A DNA stretch of 64,000 bases from Sedimentisphaera salicampi (lineage in GTDB: Bacteria > Planctomycetota > Phycisphaerae > Sedimentisphaerales > Sedimentisphaeraceae), in contig NZ_CP021023.1 of the NCBI RefSeq assembly GCF_002117005.1, positions 1,922,001 to 1,986,000 on the forward strand, written 5' to 3'. The notes under the pieces are model-generated. The model saw only the letters and a program-made list of their open reading frames with translations, made no database searches and was not told the origin of the DNA. Shown here piece by piece: positions 17,019-27,700 of the stretch; positions within the stretch are counted from its first letter, which is position 1, and every line of letters starts with the position of its first letter. The translations under genes were made by a program, and so were the position numbers.

Positions 17019-18053
17019 ATGACCGTAATCACAATGGAAAAGCAAAAAACGATTCTTGATGAAACCTTAAAGGCCTATCAGGCGGGCAGGCGAGTGAAAG
17101 CACCGCTGGCCGGTTTCCCCGGCTGCGATCTTACCGGCTACAGCATCAAGGTAGCCCAGCAGAACCCTGCCGCACATTTCGAGTGCATAAGGGCGATTTA
17201 TGACAGGTTCAATCCTGATGTATCTTTTATGATGATGGATTTATCCGCTGAGGCAAATGCCCTCGGCATTCCCGTACGTTTTCCGAAAAACGAATCGGCC
17301 ACTGTTGAGGAGCATCCGATAGCGGGCGCTGAGGATATTGAGCCCCTGCGGAAGATAGACATTACTGCTGATTCCCGGATCAGCGGATATCTGAAGGCGG
17401 TTGAGCTGATTTCCAAAAAGCTTGATAATATGTGCTGCGCATATATGGCCGGCCCTATCACCCTTGCAGGGCTGCTTTCCGGTGCTGAGAAGGTGGCGAT
17501 GGATGCGGTTTTAGAGCCCGATAAATTCAGGGCGCTTGCGGAATTCTCTGCCGGCGTGCTTGAAAGCTACGCCTCTGCTCTCTGCGATGCGGGGGCTGAT
17601 GCGATATGCATCTTAGAGCCCACGGGCGTGATTTTCGGGCCGAATGAATTCGAGGCCTACAGCGCCAAATACGTTGAACGGATAAATAACCTCTGCCGCG
17701 ATAAGGGCGTGGAAACGATATACCACATCTGCGGAAATTCAATGCACCTCATTGAGAAAATGACCAATTCCGGCGTTTCCGCCTTGAGCCTCGATTCGCC
17801 TGATACCGGCGTGGATTTGCACCTTGCAGCGGAGAAGGCAGGGGAAGATGTAGTTATAATCGGCGATTTGAACCCCGTTTCGGTGATGAAGGAGTCTAAC
17901 GCGCAAGAGGTGTATCAGGCGGCAACTGAGCTCCTCGATAAGATGAAGGATGTGCCGAATTTTATCCTCAGCACAGGCTGCGATTTGCCTCCGGGAACTC
18001 CCCCCGAGAACATTGAAGCATTTATGAAAGCCGAAAGCGATTACTCGGGCTGA
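17019..18053 (+). CDS. Uroporphyrinogen decarboxylase-family (MtaA/CmuA-like) protein
   Basis: The 344-residue TIM-barrel protein has PLAGFPGCDLTG near the start, MMMDLSAEANALGIPVRFP, and AYMAGPITLAGLL and ICILEPTGVIFGP in the barrel. The putative zinc ligand motif is TIYHICGN (His-x-Cys). This pattern belongs to methylcobamide:CoM methyltransferase-like members (MtaA/MtbA/CmuA) rather than to heme-pathway HemE. Such enzymes move methyl groups between a corrinoid protein and another acceptor. No corrinoid protein lies next to it, so the partner is unknown. The gene is monocistronic, with a terminator at 18099-18131. An inverted repeat CAGGATT/AATCCTG (16929-16959) lies upstream. Confidence 0.75.
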   Translation: MTVITMEKQKTILDETLKAYQAGRRVKAPLAGFPGCDLTGYSIKVAQQNPAAHFECIRAIYDRFNPDVSFMMMDLSAEANALGIPVRFPKNESATVEEHPIAGAEDIEPLRKIDITADSRISGYLKAVELISKKLDNMCCAYMAGPITLAGLLSGAEKVAMDAVLEPDKFRALAEFSAGVLESYASALCDAGADAICILEPTGVIFGPNEFEAYSAKYVERINNLCRDKGVETIYHICGNSMHLIEKMTNSGVSALSLDSPDTGVDLHLAAEKAGEDVVIIGDLNPVSVMKESNAQEVYQAATELLDKMKDVPNFILSTGCDLPPGTPPENIEAFMKAESDYSG

Positions 18054-18098
18054 AATAAGTTTAACGAACGACTTTTGCTCTCCTTCGGGGGCAAAAAA

Positions 18099-18131
18099 GA
18101 AGAGCGGAGCGCGGTGTTCCGCTCTTTTTCC
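18099..18131 (+). terminator. Rho-independent terminator after the MtaA-like gene
   Basis: AGAGCGGA (18101-18108) pairs with TCCGCTCT (18118-18125), and a T run follows at 18124-18129. It lies about 45 bases after the stop codon. Confidence 0.8.
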
Positions 18132-18279
18132 GTTTAAAGAAAGCTCAGGCAGGGTGGCGAATTTTCTTGAACACCGGCAGAAAATTGTGTAGAGTTGTTC
18201 TAAACTCAGAAGAAAATCTTGTTTACGGTGTAAGCAGGAATATCAATTAAATATAATCAAACTCAGCGAAGGTGATATT

Positions 18280-19629
18280 ATGTTTGCCAGAAAACTCGCC
18301 ATCATAACGTTTGCAGCCCTCATTCCAGCTTTTCTGCTAGCCGAAAGCTCCGGCGAGCACCAAAAACCCTACAAGCTGAAAAAACTTGCAGATTCATTCG
18401 CATTTACCGAGGGGCCTGCGGCAGACTCAAACGGAAACATCTTCTTCACAGACATCCCAAACAACAAAATTCATATATACACCGACGAGGGGAAGCTGAA
18501 AACCTTCCTCAAAGGCAGCAAAGGTGCAAACGGGCTTGCATTCGATGAATCGGGAAATCTTATTGCGTGTATGGGCTCTGCTGGAAAAGTGGCAAGCATT
18601 GATCCAGAGAAAAACATCAAAACTCTGGCCGGCGAGTACAAATCAAAGCCCTTCAACAGCCCCAATGATCTCTGGCTTACCCCCGAGGGCGGGATTTACT
18701 TCACAGACCCCCGCTACGGCAGAAGAGACAATCTCCCCCAAGACGGCGAACACGTTTACTATCTTCCTCCGGATAAGAGCAAACCCATCCGCGTGATAGA
18801 TGATATGGTTCGCCCCAACGGTATAGTTGGAGACCCGGCCCGCAGCCTTCTCTACGTGGCAGATGCCGGCGCAGGAAAAACCTACTCCTATAAGCCAAAA
18901 CCAGACGGTACGCTCAGCGAGAAGAAGCTTTTCGTTGAATTCGGCTCAGACGGCATGACTCTCGACAGCCAAGGGAATCTCTATATCACAAACGAAAAAG
19001 TTATGGCTTTCAATCCCGAAGGCAAACAGATCCTTACGATTGATACCCCCGAGAGGCCATCAAATCTCTGTTTTGCTTCAAATAAAGAAAAAAAGCTTTT
19101 CATTACCGCCCGCACTTCGTTATACTGCGCAGTTATGGAAAACAGACTATACTCATTTACAGTGAACGATATAGACTCCAGCCCGGTTTCTCTCTCGGAA
19201 TATCAGGGCAGGGTGGTTCTGGTGGTTAATGTTGCGAGCAAATGCGGGTTTACGAAACAATATGCAGAGCTCCAAGAGCTCTACGAGAAATACAAGGACG
19301 AGGGCTTCACAGTTCTCGGCTTCCCCGCCAACAACTTTGCCAATCAGGAGCCGGGCAGCAATGCCGAGATCAAAAACTTCTGCACGAGCAAATTTAACGT
19401 TACCTTCCCGATGTTCTCAAAGATTTCGGTAAAAGGCAAGGATATTCATCCCCTCTACGACTACCTCACAGACAAAAGCCAAAGCGGGGAAAATGCCCAC
19501 AAGATCACATGGAATTTCAACAAGTTCCTCATAAATAGGGCAGGAAACACAATTGCCTACTTCGGCTCAAGAACCAGCCCGATGGATAAAAAAATCGTTC
19601 AAAAGATCGAAAAGGCCCTGCAGGAATAA
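18280..19629 (+). CDS. Fusion of SMP-30/gluconolactonase-like and glutathione peroxidase domains
   Basis: The 449-residue protein has a signal peptide (MFARKLAIITFAALIPAFLL). Residues about 30-285 form an SMP-30/gluconolactonase-like propeller, with FTEGPAADSNGNIFFTD, NSPNDLWLTPEGGIYFTDP, RPNGIVGD and FGSDGMTLDSQGNLYIT. Residues about 290-448 are a complete glutathione peroxidase-like domain: NVASKCGFT with Cys322 (no Sec), GFPANNFANQEP with Gln356 and ITWNFNKF with Trp411. The frame is continuous, with no stop between the parts. The GPx part lacks the dimer loop of animal enzymes, as in thioredoxin-dependent bacterial peroxidases. A secreted lactonase-peroxidase fusion is unusual, and its joint role is unknown. 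The ATG follows AAGGTGA. Confidence 0.85.
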   Translation: MFARKLAIITFAALIPAFLLAESSGEHQKPYKLKKLADSFAFTEGPAADSNGNIFFTDIPNNKIHIYTDEGKLKTFLKGSKGANGLAFDESGNLIACMGSAGKVASIDPEKNIKTLAGEYKSKPFNSPNDLWLTPEGGIYFTDPRYGRRDNLPQDGEHVYYLPPDKSKPIRVIDDMVRPNGIVGDPARSLLYVADAGAGKTYSYKPKPDGTLSEKKLFVEFGSDGMTLDSQGNLYITNEKVMAFNPEGKQILTIDTPERPSNLCFASNKEKKLFITARTSLYCAVMENRLYSFTVNDIDSSPVSLSEYQGRVVLVVNVASKCGFTKQYAELQELYEKYKDEGFTVLGFPANNFANQEPGSNAEIKNFCTSKFNVTFPMFSKISVKGKDIHPLYDYLTDKSQSGENAHKITWNFNKFLINRAGNTIAYFGSRTSPMDKKIVQKIEKALQE

Positions 19630-19751
19630 CTCCAAAAGAAGCTTGCACGCCTTTGTGCCTCCTTGTTCTGCACCATAGACCCACTCACAAAAACACAAGG
19701 CTGGAGTACAAGCTGGAGAGTTTCTGCGGGAGATTTCGGCTTTTCCTCAAG

Positions 19752-19785
19752 CGCAAAAAAAGAGCGGAGCCCGCTGCCCCGCTCT
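19752..19785 (-). terminator. Terminator of the alkaline phosphatase gene
   Basis: On the minus strand AGAGCGG...CCGCTCT (19785-19779 and 19767-19761) is followed by a run of seven T. The gene ends at 19811. The hairpin sits between convergent genes and may also slow plus-strand transcripts. Confidence 0.75.
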
Positions 19786-19810
19786 CGATTCGTTTTGGTT
19801 TACTCAGTGA

Positions 19811-21442
19811 TTACTGAGCCGCTTCTTCAAGACTAACCTGCATAATATCGGCGATTTTATCAGCGATAGCGGTGTTTTCGTAGTAGCCGTCGAATTTCCA
19901 CTGTCCTGAGCCAACAGCCATTACCGGTACTGGAACAGCAGTGTGGCTGTAAGATGTCCAAGCAAGGCCGGCATTGCGGTTCATAATGTGGGTAACGGTA
20001 ACTCTGAGCGGGTCGTAGTAGCCGTAGAGCTGCCAGTTTTCGTTGTTGTCTGGCACGGCGTTTCCGCCCATTGTCTCATCGTATGCATTTTCAAGCTGTG
20101 TTCTGTCGAAGTCTGATACTGCATCGTAATCAAGGCCGAAGGCATTTTCAATTTTGTCTTTGATGTCCTGATTCATATCGATAGCGTTGTTCCAAGGATC
20201 CTGTCCGTAAGCAGCCTTGTGGTCTGCAAGCGGGCCTGCTACAAAGGCATCGCAAGACATTGTCTGGTTTTCGAATACTTCATAGTATGTGTTGTAGCCT
20301 GTACCAGCGGCGCCGAGGGTCATACCGCCGCAGTCGTGGTCGCCTGTAACAACGATGAGCGTTTCTTCAGGGTGGTCGAGGTAGAAATCATAGGCCTGTG
20401 CAACAGCTTCATCGAAAGCGATGGTATCTTTTATAGCTGTAACAGCATCGTTGGCGTGGCACGCCCAGTCGATCTTCCCGGCTTCAACCATCATAAAGAA
20501 GCCGTTTTCGTTGTCCAGCAGTCTGATTCCTTCTGAGGTGTAATCAGCGATAGAGGCGTCTGCAGGGTCTCTGTCTATATCGTATGGAAGAGCCCAAGAA
20601 CCGTCGATGTAGTCTTTGCTGTAGGCGAAAACCTTCTGGCCCGGAGCAGCAGCTTCAAGCTCTGCCTTATTTTCGCATACTGTGTAGCCGTTGTCCATAG
20701 CGTGCTGGATTGGGCAGTTTGAAGCATCCGCAGCTGGCTGCCCCGGGGCGTATTTACGATTGCCTCCGCTTGTTCTTTCGCCTTTCATTCCGCCGCCGCC
20801 GAAGTAGTCAAAGCCGGATTCAGAGAGCTGATTGGCGATGTCCCAGTAGTTTCCGCGGTGTTCGTTGTGAGCGTAGTAGCAGGCAGGGGTAGCATGGTCG
20901 ATTGATACGCTCGAAACGATACCAACTTTCATGCCTTTGTCCTTGGCTGCTTCAGCGATCGTAACGTAGTCCATCGTGTGCTCCGGGTCCATGCTGATTG
21001 TGTTGATATTGGTCTTGTGCCCGCAGGAGAAGGCGGTAGCAGCGGCTGCAGAGCCGGTGATGAAGCGGTTGTCTGCGTAAGTTCTCTGCATACCCATCAC
21101 AGGAAGCTGGCTCATAGTAAGAAGCTCTGAACCAGCAGTTCCAAGGCTTCCGGCGCCGAGATCGCCGTCAGGATCGTCTGCCTGAACCTTCTGCTTGAGG
21201 TAAGCTTCAGTTGCGTGGATATGGGGGCTTGCCATACCATCGCCAATGAAGCAGAAGACATACTTCGGCCCTTCATCTTCGCCGAGCCAGCTTGAAGCCA
21301 TTTCCGAAAGGTCTTGGTTGTTTACAACGCCGTCCTTGTTGGTGTCGGCTTCAGCCTTGTAGGCAGAAGACGGAGTGCTTGCAGCGAAAACCGCTGCGCC
21401 TGCTGCAACGAGCAGCATAAGAGATTTTTTGATAAGATTCAT
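19811..21442 (-). CDS. Secreted alkaline phosphatase with N-terminal dockerin-like repeat
   Basis: The 543-residue protein has a signal peptide (MNLIKKSLMLLVAAGAAVFA). One calcium-loop dockerin-like repeat follows, DTNKDGVVNNQDLSEMASSW, and then a PhoA-type catalytic domain. Metal ligands are visible in FIGDGMA (Asp68), SIDHATPACYYAH, MVEAGKIDWACHANDA, VTGDHDCGG and SYSHTAVPVPVMAVG. The nucleophile is in ITGSAAAATAF (Ser131). The residue before the Ser is Gly, where most alkaline phosphatases have Asp (DSA). It releases phosphate from organic esters outside the cytoplasm. A dockerin placed before the enzyme suggests attachment to a surface structure. I saw no Pho box. Confidence 0.88.
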   Translation of the reverse strand: MNLIKKSLMLLVAAGAAVFAASTPSSAYKAEADTNKDGVVNNQDLSEMASSWLGEDEGPKYVFCFIGDGMASPHIHATEAYLKQKVQADDPDGDLGAGSLGTAGSELLTMSQLPVMGMQRTYADNRFITGSAAAATAFSCGHKTNINTISMDPEHTMDYVTIAEAAKDKGMKVGIVSSVSIDHATPACYYAHNEHRGNYWDIANQLSESGFDYFGGGGMKGERTSGGNRKYAPGQPAADASNCPIQHAMDNGYTVCENKAELEAAAPGQKVFAYSKDYIDGSWALPYDIDRDPADASIADYTSEGIRLLDNENGFFMMVEAGKIDWACHANDAVTAIKDTIAFDEAVAQAYDFYLDHPEETLIVVTGDHDCGGMTLGAAGTGYNTYYEVFENQTMSCDAFVAGPLADHKAAYGQDPWNNAIDMNQDIKDKIENAFGLDYDAVSDFDRTQLENAYDETMGGNAVPDNNENWQLYGYYDPLRVTVTHIMNRNAGLAWTSYSHTAVPVPVMAVGSGQWKFDGYYENTAIADKIADIMQVSLEEAAQ

Positions 21443-21765
21443 TTAAGAAACTCCATAAATAAAACTGTAAATTGTAGAAAAGTAAAAACTTTAAGGCCTG
21501 CCAACCCGACAGACCGAAGGCAATGATATTCAGGGATGTTTCCTAAATTCGAATGAATGATTTGGATTGGGATAAAGTTGGGTTAGCGTAATTTTCGCTT
21601 TTTTTCAGGAAAGGATTTGTTTTTGGTTAGCCGGATTGACAGCAGCTTCATAAAGGTTTTTAAGGAGATTACAAATTACTCAGCGGTTAGAGTTATGTGA
21701 AAACTTCCGCAAATTTAAGAAGTTTTAAGCTAACAGTCGGCAAATTTTCTCAGGAAAACAGGGCT
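21443..21765. other. Intergenic region between phosphatase and addA
   Basis: This 323-bp gap holds the phosphatase promoter side and the 3' side of addA. A weak hairpin, AAAACTTC/GAAGTTTT (21700-21726), could end addA transcripts, but no T run follows it on the minus strand. I found no small gene, tRNA or riboswitch motif. Confidence 0.4.
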
Positions 21766-24741
21766 TCAGATATCCAGCATTTTACCATTTTTAACGAAAT
21801 AGAGTCTTCTTGCTGAGGCGGGCTTATCGAGGATCTTTTCAGCGGCGATTGCGTAGGCTGTGAGCTGGCCTTTATACACCTCCGCTCTTTCCCTGAGCTG
21901 TTCCTCTGATACTTTGTCTGTTTTGAAGTCTATGATTTCGAAATCATTTTCGTTTTCTATCACAAGGTCTATCACTCCCTGCACGATCACTTTCTGATCT
22001 CCCTGTATTCCAAGCTTTTCAGCTTCGATGTATGCGGTAAACGGCCATTCGCTCATGCTTGTATTTTGCAGGGAATTTTTGCCGGCAGAGGTGTTGAAAA
22101 ATCCGCAGATTGAGCTTAGATCATTCTCGGTGAGCATTTCTTTCTCTATGAGGCCTTCGTCGGCGAGATTCTGATAGATATTCCGCACATAGTCAATTCC
22201 TTCAAAACGGCCTGATTTTATAACCCTCTCGAAAACCAGATGCACAGCCGAGCCCTTCTGTCTCGGGTCTGCCTCAGTTTGCTCTTCCGGTGCAGCCGAG
22301 CTGAAAACGGGGGAGGGCTTGAATTCTTTATGGCCAACCTGCGAGGCGGATATCTTCAAAGGCCCTGATTCGGGATTAACGATTTTGTCTGTAATGGAGC
22401 AGCGGTCTGTGATGCCTTTCAAGTCGAGCTGCTCGCTTGAGGCAGCCTTTTCTTTTTGTGCTCTGAGATTCTTTGCAATATCTTTAATCTCGCTTTCGCT
22501 GTAAAATTTCGGTTCACTGCAAGGATAAATCCAGTTCCAGAAGCTCTTAGAATTGGTTTTGTCGGCCTGTTTATCGGCGCCTATGAGAACGAGCTTTTCT
22601 TTGGCGCGTGTCATTGCAACGTATAAAATCCTTCTTTCCTCATCAATCCGGGCAAGGCTGTTTTCTTGGCTGATCTTATCGTAGAGGGGCGTTTTTTCTT
22701 TTGTAGTGTTGTCTGAGTTGATTGCGAGCCCCAGTTTCTCGCTCATAATCACCTGCGAGTTGTCGCTTTTCGGACCTTTATCGAGGTCCGGCAGGATCAC
22801 CACGGGGAATTCGAGACCCTTGCTTGCGTGCACAGTCATCAGCGATACGGCATCGCCTCCGGGCGGGGTCCCCGCCCCTATGTCCTTGTCTGTGAGCTTA
22901 TCGAGAAATTCAATAAAGCCCGGGAGGCTCGCAGCCCCTTGCCCAGAGCTTAAATCCTGATAATCGCAGGCGAGGCTGTGGAGCTTGAGCAGATTATCCC
23001 TTCTGAAGCTTGCTCCGCTGATGGAGGAGGCAAAGGCAAGGTAGTTTCTGTGGTTTATGATTTTCCAAACCAGCTCAGGGATTTCTAAAGAGTGAATCTG
23101 CTCTCTGAGCGATTTTGTGTCTTCAAGGAATGCTGCGAATTTTTCCGCCATTTCCCCTGAGCCTTCTGCAAACTGCTCCACTGCCTGAATGTTTAGTTTT
23201 CCGCCAGTGCTTGAAACAGCGGCCTGAAGCATCTGATCTTCCGAGAACTGATAGAACGGGCTTCGCATAACTGCAGCCATGGCAACCTGATCGGTGGGAT
23301 TGTTGAGGAATTTAAGCATCGATAAAATATCGATGTATTCGATGGATGCCTTGAGCTCAGCCCTTCCCAAAACTTTCAGTTCAATGCCTGCCTGCCGAAA
23401 CTGCTCTACATACGTGCTGTACTCTTTAAGGTCTTTCTTTAGGATTGCGATATCGCTCATTTTTATTTTTCTGCGGCTCTGAGGAGACTGATTTTCGTAA
23501 ATCTCTCCTTCGCTTAGAATCTCACGCACCTTTTGAGCGGTTAGTATGGCATTCAGCTCCCTTTTCCTTGGAGCGTTGCTTTCTGTAGCAATGAAAAACT
23601 GCTCGCAGGGCTTTCCGGGAAGGCTGAATGACTGAAATTCGGCCGCAGCCTCGAGCATATGCTCCCCTTTGTAGTCAACGAGCGATTCAGGCGGCTGCAT
23701 AATTTCGCTGAACACATCGTTTGCAAAGCTGATTATTTCCGGCCTGCACCTGAAATTATTTGAAAGCGATTTTGCTGCTTCAGGGTTTTTGCTGATCTTC
23801 TCAGCAAAGAGATCAGGCCTTGCGTTTCGGAAGCCGTAGATACTTTGCTTGATATCGCCCACGAGGAAGATGTTGTCGTTTGCGAGCAGGTCTATTATCC
23901 TGTTTTGAATTCCGCTTGTGTCTTGAAATTCATCCACATAAATCTGCCTGTACTGCGTTTTAATCTGCCTTGCAGATTCTTCATCTGAGAGGATTTTCAG
24001 GGCGAAATGCTCGAGGTCTGAATAATCAAGCACATTCATTGCCCGTTTCTTCTCTGCAAACTTTCGGCGGTATATTTTTAGCATTTCGCCGAATGCGAAG
24101 CGGGAAATATTTGTTTTTTTGGCAAGCTCGTTGGTTGGGTCTTCAGGGCTGCTGCAATTAGAAACCCATTCCTCCGGAGCAGGCAGGCTGCTGCAGTAAT
24201 CGCTTATCTTAATGACCTCAGCTAAGATTGAATGATCGCTTGAGATATTGGCGTCTCGGTTTTCAAGCAGCTCAGCGGCAGGGCGTGCGAGGTCAGGATT
24301 TTCCCAAACCTCGTTCATTGTTTCCTGCAGCGCTTCTTTCTGGAGAACTTTTATTTCCGAGCCGTGGGATATTCTGTAGGATGCGCACACGCCTGCCTTG
24401 AAGAAATAGTTGCTCACAATCTTTGAGCAGAATGAGTGTATAGTGCTGATCTGTGCGGCATCAATGAGCTGAAGCTGTGCGAGTATGTGTTTTCTAATAT
24501 CTTCGCTGGAATTTGCGCCCCTTTGCCTTAGTTTGCCTAAGAGCCTTTCCTTCATCTCGCCCGCAGCGGCGTTTGTGAACGTTATCAGCAGAAGCTCATC
24601 TAAGCAGCCGCCCGAACATATAAATTCCAGAACCCTCTCGATAACCACAGCCGTTTTCCCAGTGCCCGCAGAAGCGGTTACGTAAACAGTGCCCTGTGAG
24701 CTTATTATATCCTTCTGCTGATTTGTCCAGTTGGCGCTCAT
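21766..24741 (-). CDS. addA: ATP-dependent helicase/nuclease subunit A
   Basis: This 991-residue UvrD-type helicase starts with WTNQQKDIISSQGTVYVTAS and the Walker A loop AGTGKT (about residues 25-30). Walker B is IYVDEFQDTSGIQ, and further helicase motifs are LVGDIKQSIYGFR, VSLMTVHASKGLEFPVV and YVAMTRAKEKL. A RecB-like nuclease follows with EIIDFKTDK. AddA with AddB resects double-strand breaks to chi-like sites for RecA loading. At 991 residues it is shorter than Bacillus AddA (about 1230). Its ATG directly abuts the addB stop (TAAATG), so the two are translationally coupled. Confidence 0.92.
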   Translation of the reverse strand: MSANWTNQQKDIISSQGTVYVTASAGTGKTAVVIERVLEFICSGGCLDELLLITFTNAAAGEMKERLLGKLRQRGANSSEDIRKHILAQLQLIDAAQISTIHSFCSKIVSNYFFKAGVCASYRISHGSEIKVLQKEALQETMNEVWENPDLARPAAELLENRDANISSDHSILAEVIKISDYCSSLPAPEEWVSNCSSPEDPTNELAKKTNISRFAFGEMLKIYRRKFAEKKRAMNVLDYSDLEHFALKILSDEESARQIKTQYRQIYVDEFQDTSGIQNRIIDLLANDNIFLVGDIKQSIYGFRNARPDLFAEKISKNPEAAKSLSNNFRCRPEIISFANDVFSEIMQPPESLVDYKGEHMLEAAAEFQSFSLPGKPCEQFFIATESNAPRKRELNAILTAQKVREILSEGEIYENQSPQSRRKIKMSDIAILKKDLKEYSTYVEQFRQAGIELKVLGRAELKASIEYIDILSMLKFLNNPTDQVAMAAVMRSPFYQFSEDQMLQAAVSSTGGKLNIQAVEQFAEGSGEMAEKFAAFLEDTKSLREQIHSLEIPELVWKIINHRNYLAFASSISGASFRRDNLLKLHSLACDYQDLSSGQGAASLPGFIEFLDKLTDKDIGAGTPPGGDAVSLMTVHASKGLEFPVVILPDLDKGPKSDNSQVIMSEKLGLAINSDNTTKEKTPLYDKISQENSLARIDEERRILYVAMTRAKEKLVLIGADKQADKTNSKSFWNWIYPCSEPKFYSESEIKDIAKNLRAQKEKAASSEQLDLKGITDRCSITDKIVNPESGPLKISASQVGHKEFKPSPVFSSAAPEEQTEADPRQKGSAVHLVFERVIKSGRFEGIDYVRNIYQNLADEGLIEKEMLTENDLSSICGFFNTSAGKNSLQNTSMSEWPFTAYIEAEKLGIQGDQKVIVQGVIDLVIENENDFEIIDFKTDKVSEEQLRERAEVYKGQLTAYAIAAEKILDKPASARRLYFVKNGKMLDI

Positions 24742-27700
24742 TTAGCTTATCCTCTCATCAAGAACAGTTTTCAGCTGATCAACAGTGCTTTTCCCCTCCA
24801 GGGCTTTGGAGGAGTTAAACAGCTCTTCGTATCTGCATACAGGCCAGAAATCGCAGTATTCGCAGGGAAGTTTGTTGGTAGTGGTTGCGGGGATAACCTC
24901 TATTTGCCCATCAACTATTTTAGCGGCTGCATCCCTGGCTGTTTGAAGGCACATATTCAGCAGTTTCTTGAAATGCCCAGAGCTGAGAACGTCTGTGCTT
25001 TTGGCAAGAGTTCCGTCTTTTTTAACATGCAGGTTGAATACGCAGCTTTTTTCTTTCTCGGCGAGGCTTTCAAAGAACGTCCAGTAATCTTCGTTTATAA
25101 GGCCGGAGGTTTTGATTATCTTCACCTGCCTGTCTGCGATTTTTTCGATCTTTATATTGCTGTCTGAGTTGGGTTTTGCGCCGATATACAAGAAGCCTGC
25201 CGGCTTAAAGCCCATCTTCTCGAGCGCCTTGCAGTACAGCGGGAGCTGAATATCAAGCCCGTGTATTATTTGTTGTATGTTTCGTTTATGGTAAGAAAGC
25301 TTGTAGTCTAAGGCGAGGGCAAGTTTATAGCCGCAGGTGTGTTCGTATAGGTCATAGCGGTCTATAAAGCCCTCCATATAAATACAGAGCTCTGAATCCT
25401 CGTATAGCTTGAGGGAGTTTGTCTCGCTGGAGAAATTTACTTCAGAGTTTGCAAGTTTGAATCTGCTCAAATCAGCAATCTTATGACAGATCAGGATCAA
25501 ATTTTTCGCTTTTTCTATTAGAGTCTCGAGCACGAATTCAGCATGTTTGTCTGATGCTTGGAATTCTCTGCTCCCTTCCATGAGGTTTTTAATGCAGTCG
25601 TCTGCAAGGTTCATCAGATCCGAAACAGGCAGCTCGAAGCCCTGTCCCTGCTCAAGCAGCCTTTTGGAAACAGCATCCATCACCTTATGTATAAAATTGC
25701 CCTGAGTGAGCGGGTCGAAGGCGGCGAATCTTTTCGGCTCTAAGCTGAGGAGCCTGCCGCAGAAAAACATAAACGGACACTTTGCATAATCCTGCAAAGC
25801 GGTTACAGAGATATCGTTCCTGCCCTTATAGAAATCACGCACGGTTTTGCAAGTGAGCTCAACGCTGTTGTCGTATGAGGCTGCTCTTTGGAAAACCTCC
25901 TGCGATTCGAGCTGGCTTGCAGCATCTGCAAGTGTTAGCCTTTCCGAGGCGATAAGGGCTGAGAGCCTTTCCTGAAGCACACTGCTTGGCAAACGGAGCT
26001 CTGAAAGGGAGGTATAATTTTTTGCAGGCTTATGATTTTTTGGCGTTAGGTATCTGAGAATATCTGCTGGCCCTTCTGAATCGCTGCCTGACGGGAAGCT
26101 AACGAAAAGCCTTTCGCTTGCCCTTGTGAGGGCTATGTAGTTGAGGTATTTCTCGGAGTCTGCCATTTCCTGAAGCGGGCGGGAGATATCCAGCCCCTCA
26201 TCAGCGGCGCTTTGGCGGTCGAGTTCGCTGAGCACGCCTTCGTTAGGCCTGCCCGCTGGGAAATCGCCCCGCAGCGCACCCATTATGAACAGCGCCTTCA
26301 GCTCGGGCTTTCTCGCGCGGCTTACGTCTCCCGCTGTAACTTCTTCCCTGCCTGCGGGGATTTTGCCCGTATTATAGCCCAAAACCTCGCTTCGGAATAT
26401 ATTCAAAAGCTCTGCAAACTCTATATCGCAGCCCTTGAAGGCGAGGTTCATTTCCCGCAGTATTTTCTCGGCGGCCTCTGTGAATACAAAGCCCTCTTCG
26501 CTCTCGCTTGCTGAATGAGAAGAAATGAAGGCCTCCACTGCCTGCGTAAATTCTTCAATTGAAGTTTCTTTACAGCTGCTGAAGACTCGGGCAAATTCCA
26601 AGAGGGGTCTGAGTTTTTCGTAACTATCAAGATGGTTAAGTGCGGCTTTGCCTTCAATGCCTCTTGTCATAAGCTGATTTTCTATGGAAACAGCGGCCAT
26701 GAAATTAACGGGCGAGCAGGGATTTTTCAAATACGCCGACAGTTCAGGAGTCTTCCAGCCGGAGGTGATAAAGGTAAGGGCAGTTAGGATGCATTTTGCA
26801 AAGACATCCTCCTGAAGCGGCTGGTTTCTGTCTATAAAAAGCGGGATGCCGTAATCAGCAAACACCTCGCGAAGGTGTCTCTCGTATTTCGAGATGTTTG
26901 GTGTGATAATCCCGATATCCTCAAAGCCCAACTCGCCGGAAGCGGCCATAGAAACGATTTTTTCAGCCGCTATCACAACCTCATCTCTTTTTGATTCGGG
27001 GCTTGCTGTTTTAATCTCCTCGCTTTCTATCGGCTCTTCCCTGCCTGCAGCGAGGCCCTCTTCGAGCCTTTTAAGCATTTCTGAGCCGTTTTTCCATCTG
27101 CCCCCGCTGGTTAGTTTTATGTATTCGGGGTCAAACCCGCCTGCCTTTTTGAAATCTTTTTCGAGGCGGGCAAGGGTGTTGTTGGAGGGTGAAAATACAG
27201 GATTGTTCGGGTTTTGCGGGTCTGCGCAGAAGGTTATTGTTGTTTTCTCCGCCTTTCCTGCGAGCTGCCTCAGCACAGCCCTTTCCGCTGCGCTGAAACC
27301 GGAGAACCCATCTACCCAGAGAAGTGAGTTTTCTGCAAAGCTGCTTTTCGGAATCTCGCTTACGAGCTCTGTTAAGTATGCGTCTGGGTCTCTGTAGCGG
27401 TTTTGGATGAATTTGATGAATTCATCGTAGATAAAAGCTATATCAGAAAACTTCTGGTAGGTGTAGAGGTTTTGCTTTTCCTTGAGATCCTCGGCTGCTG
27501 TTTTCAAATCCAGGGGGGATAAATCGCTTGCGTAGAATTCATCTATAAGCTTTTCAAGCTCTTCTGCATTGAGCCTTGAAGCGGAAATGTCGGAGAATAT
27601 GCTGAGCCTGCCGGCATTCTGCTGCAAAATCCGAAGGAGTATCATACGTTTTGCGGATTTGCTGATTGTTTCCAGCGATCTGTTCTCGCGGAGGATCCAG

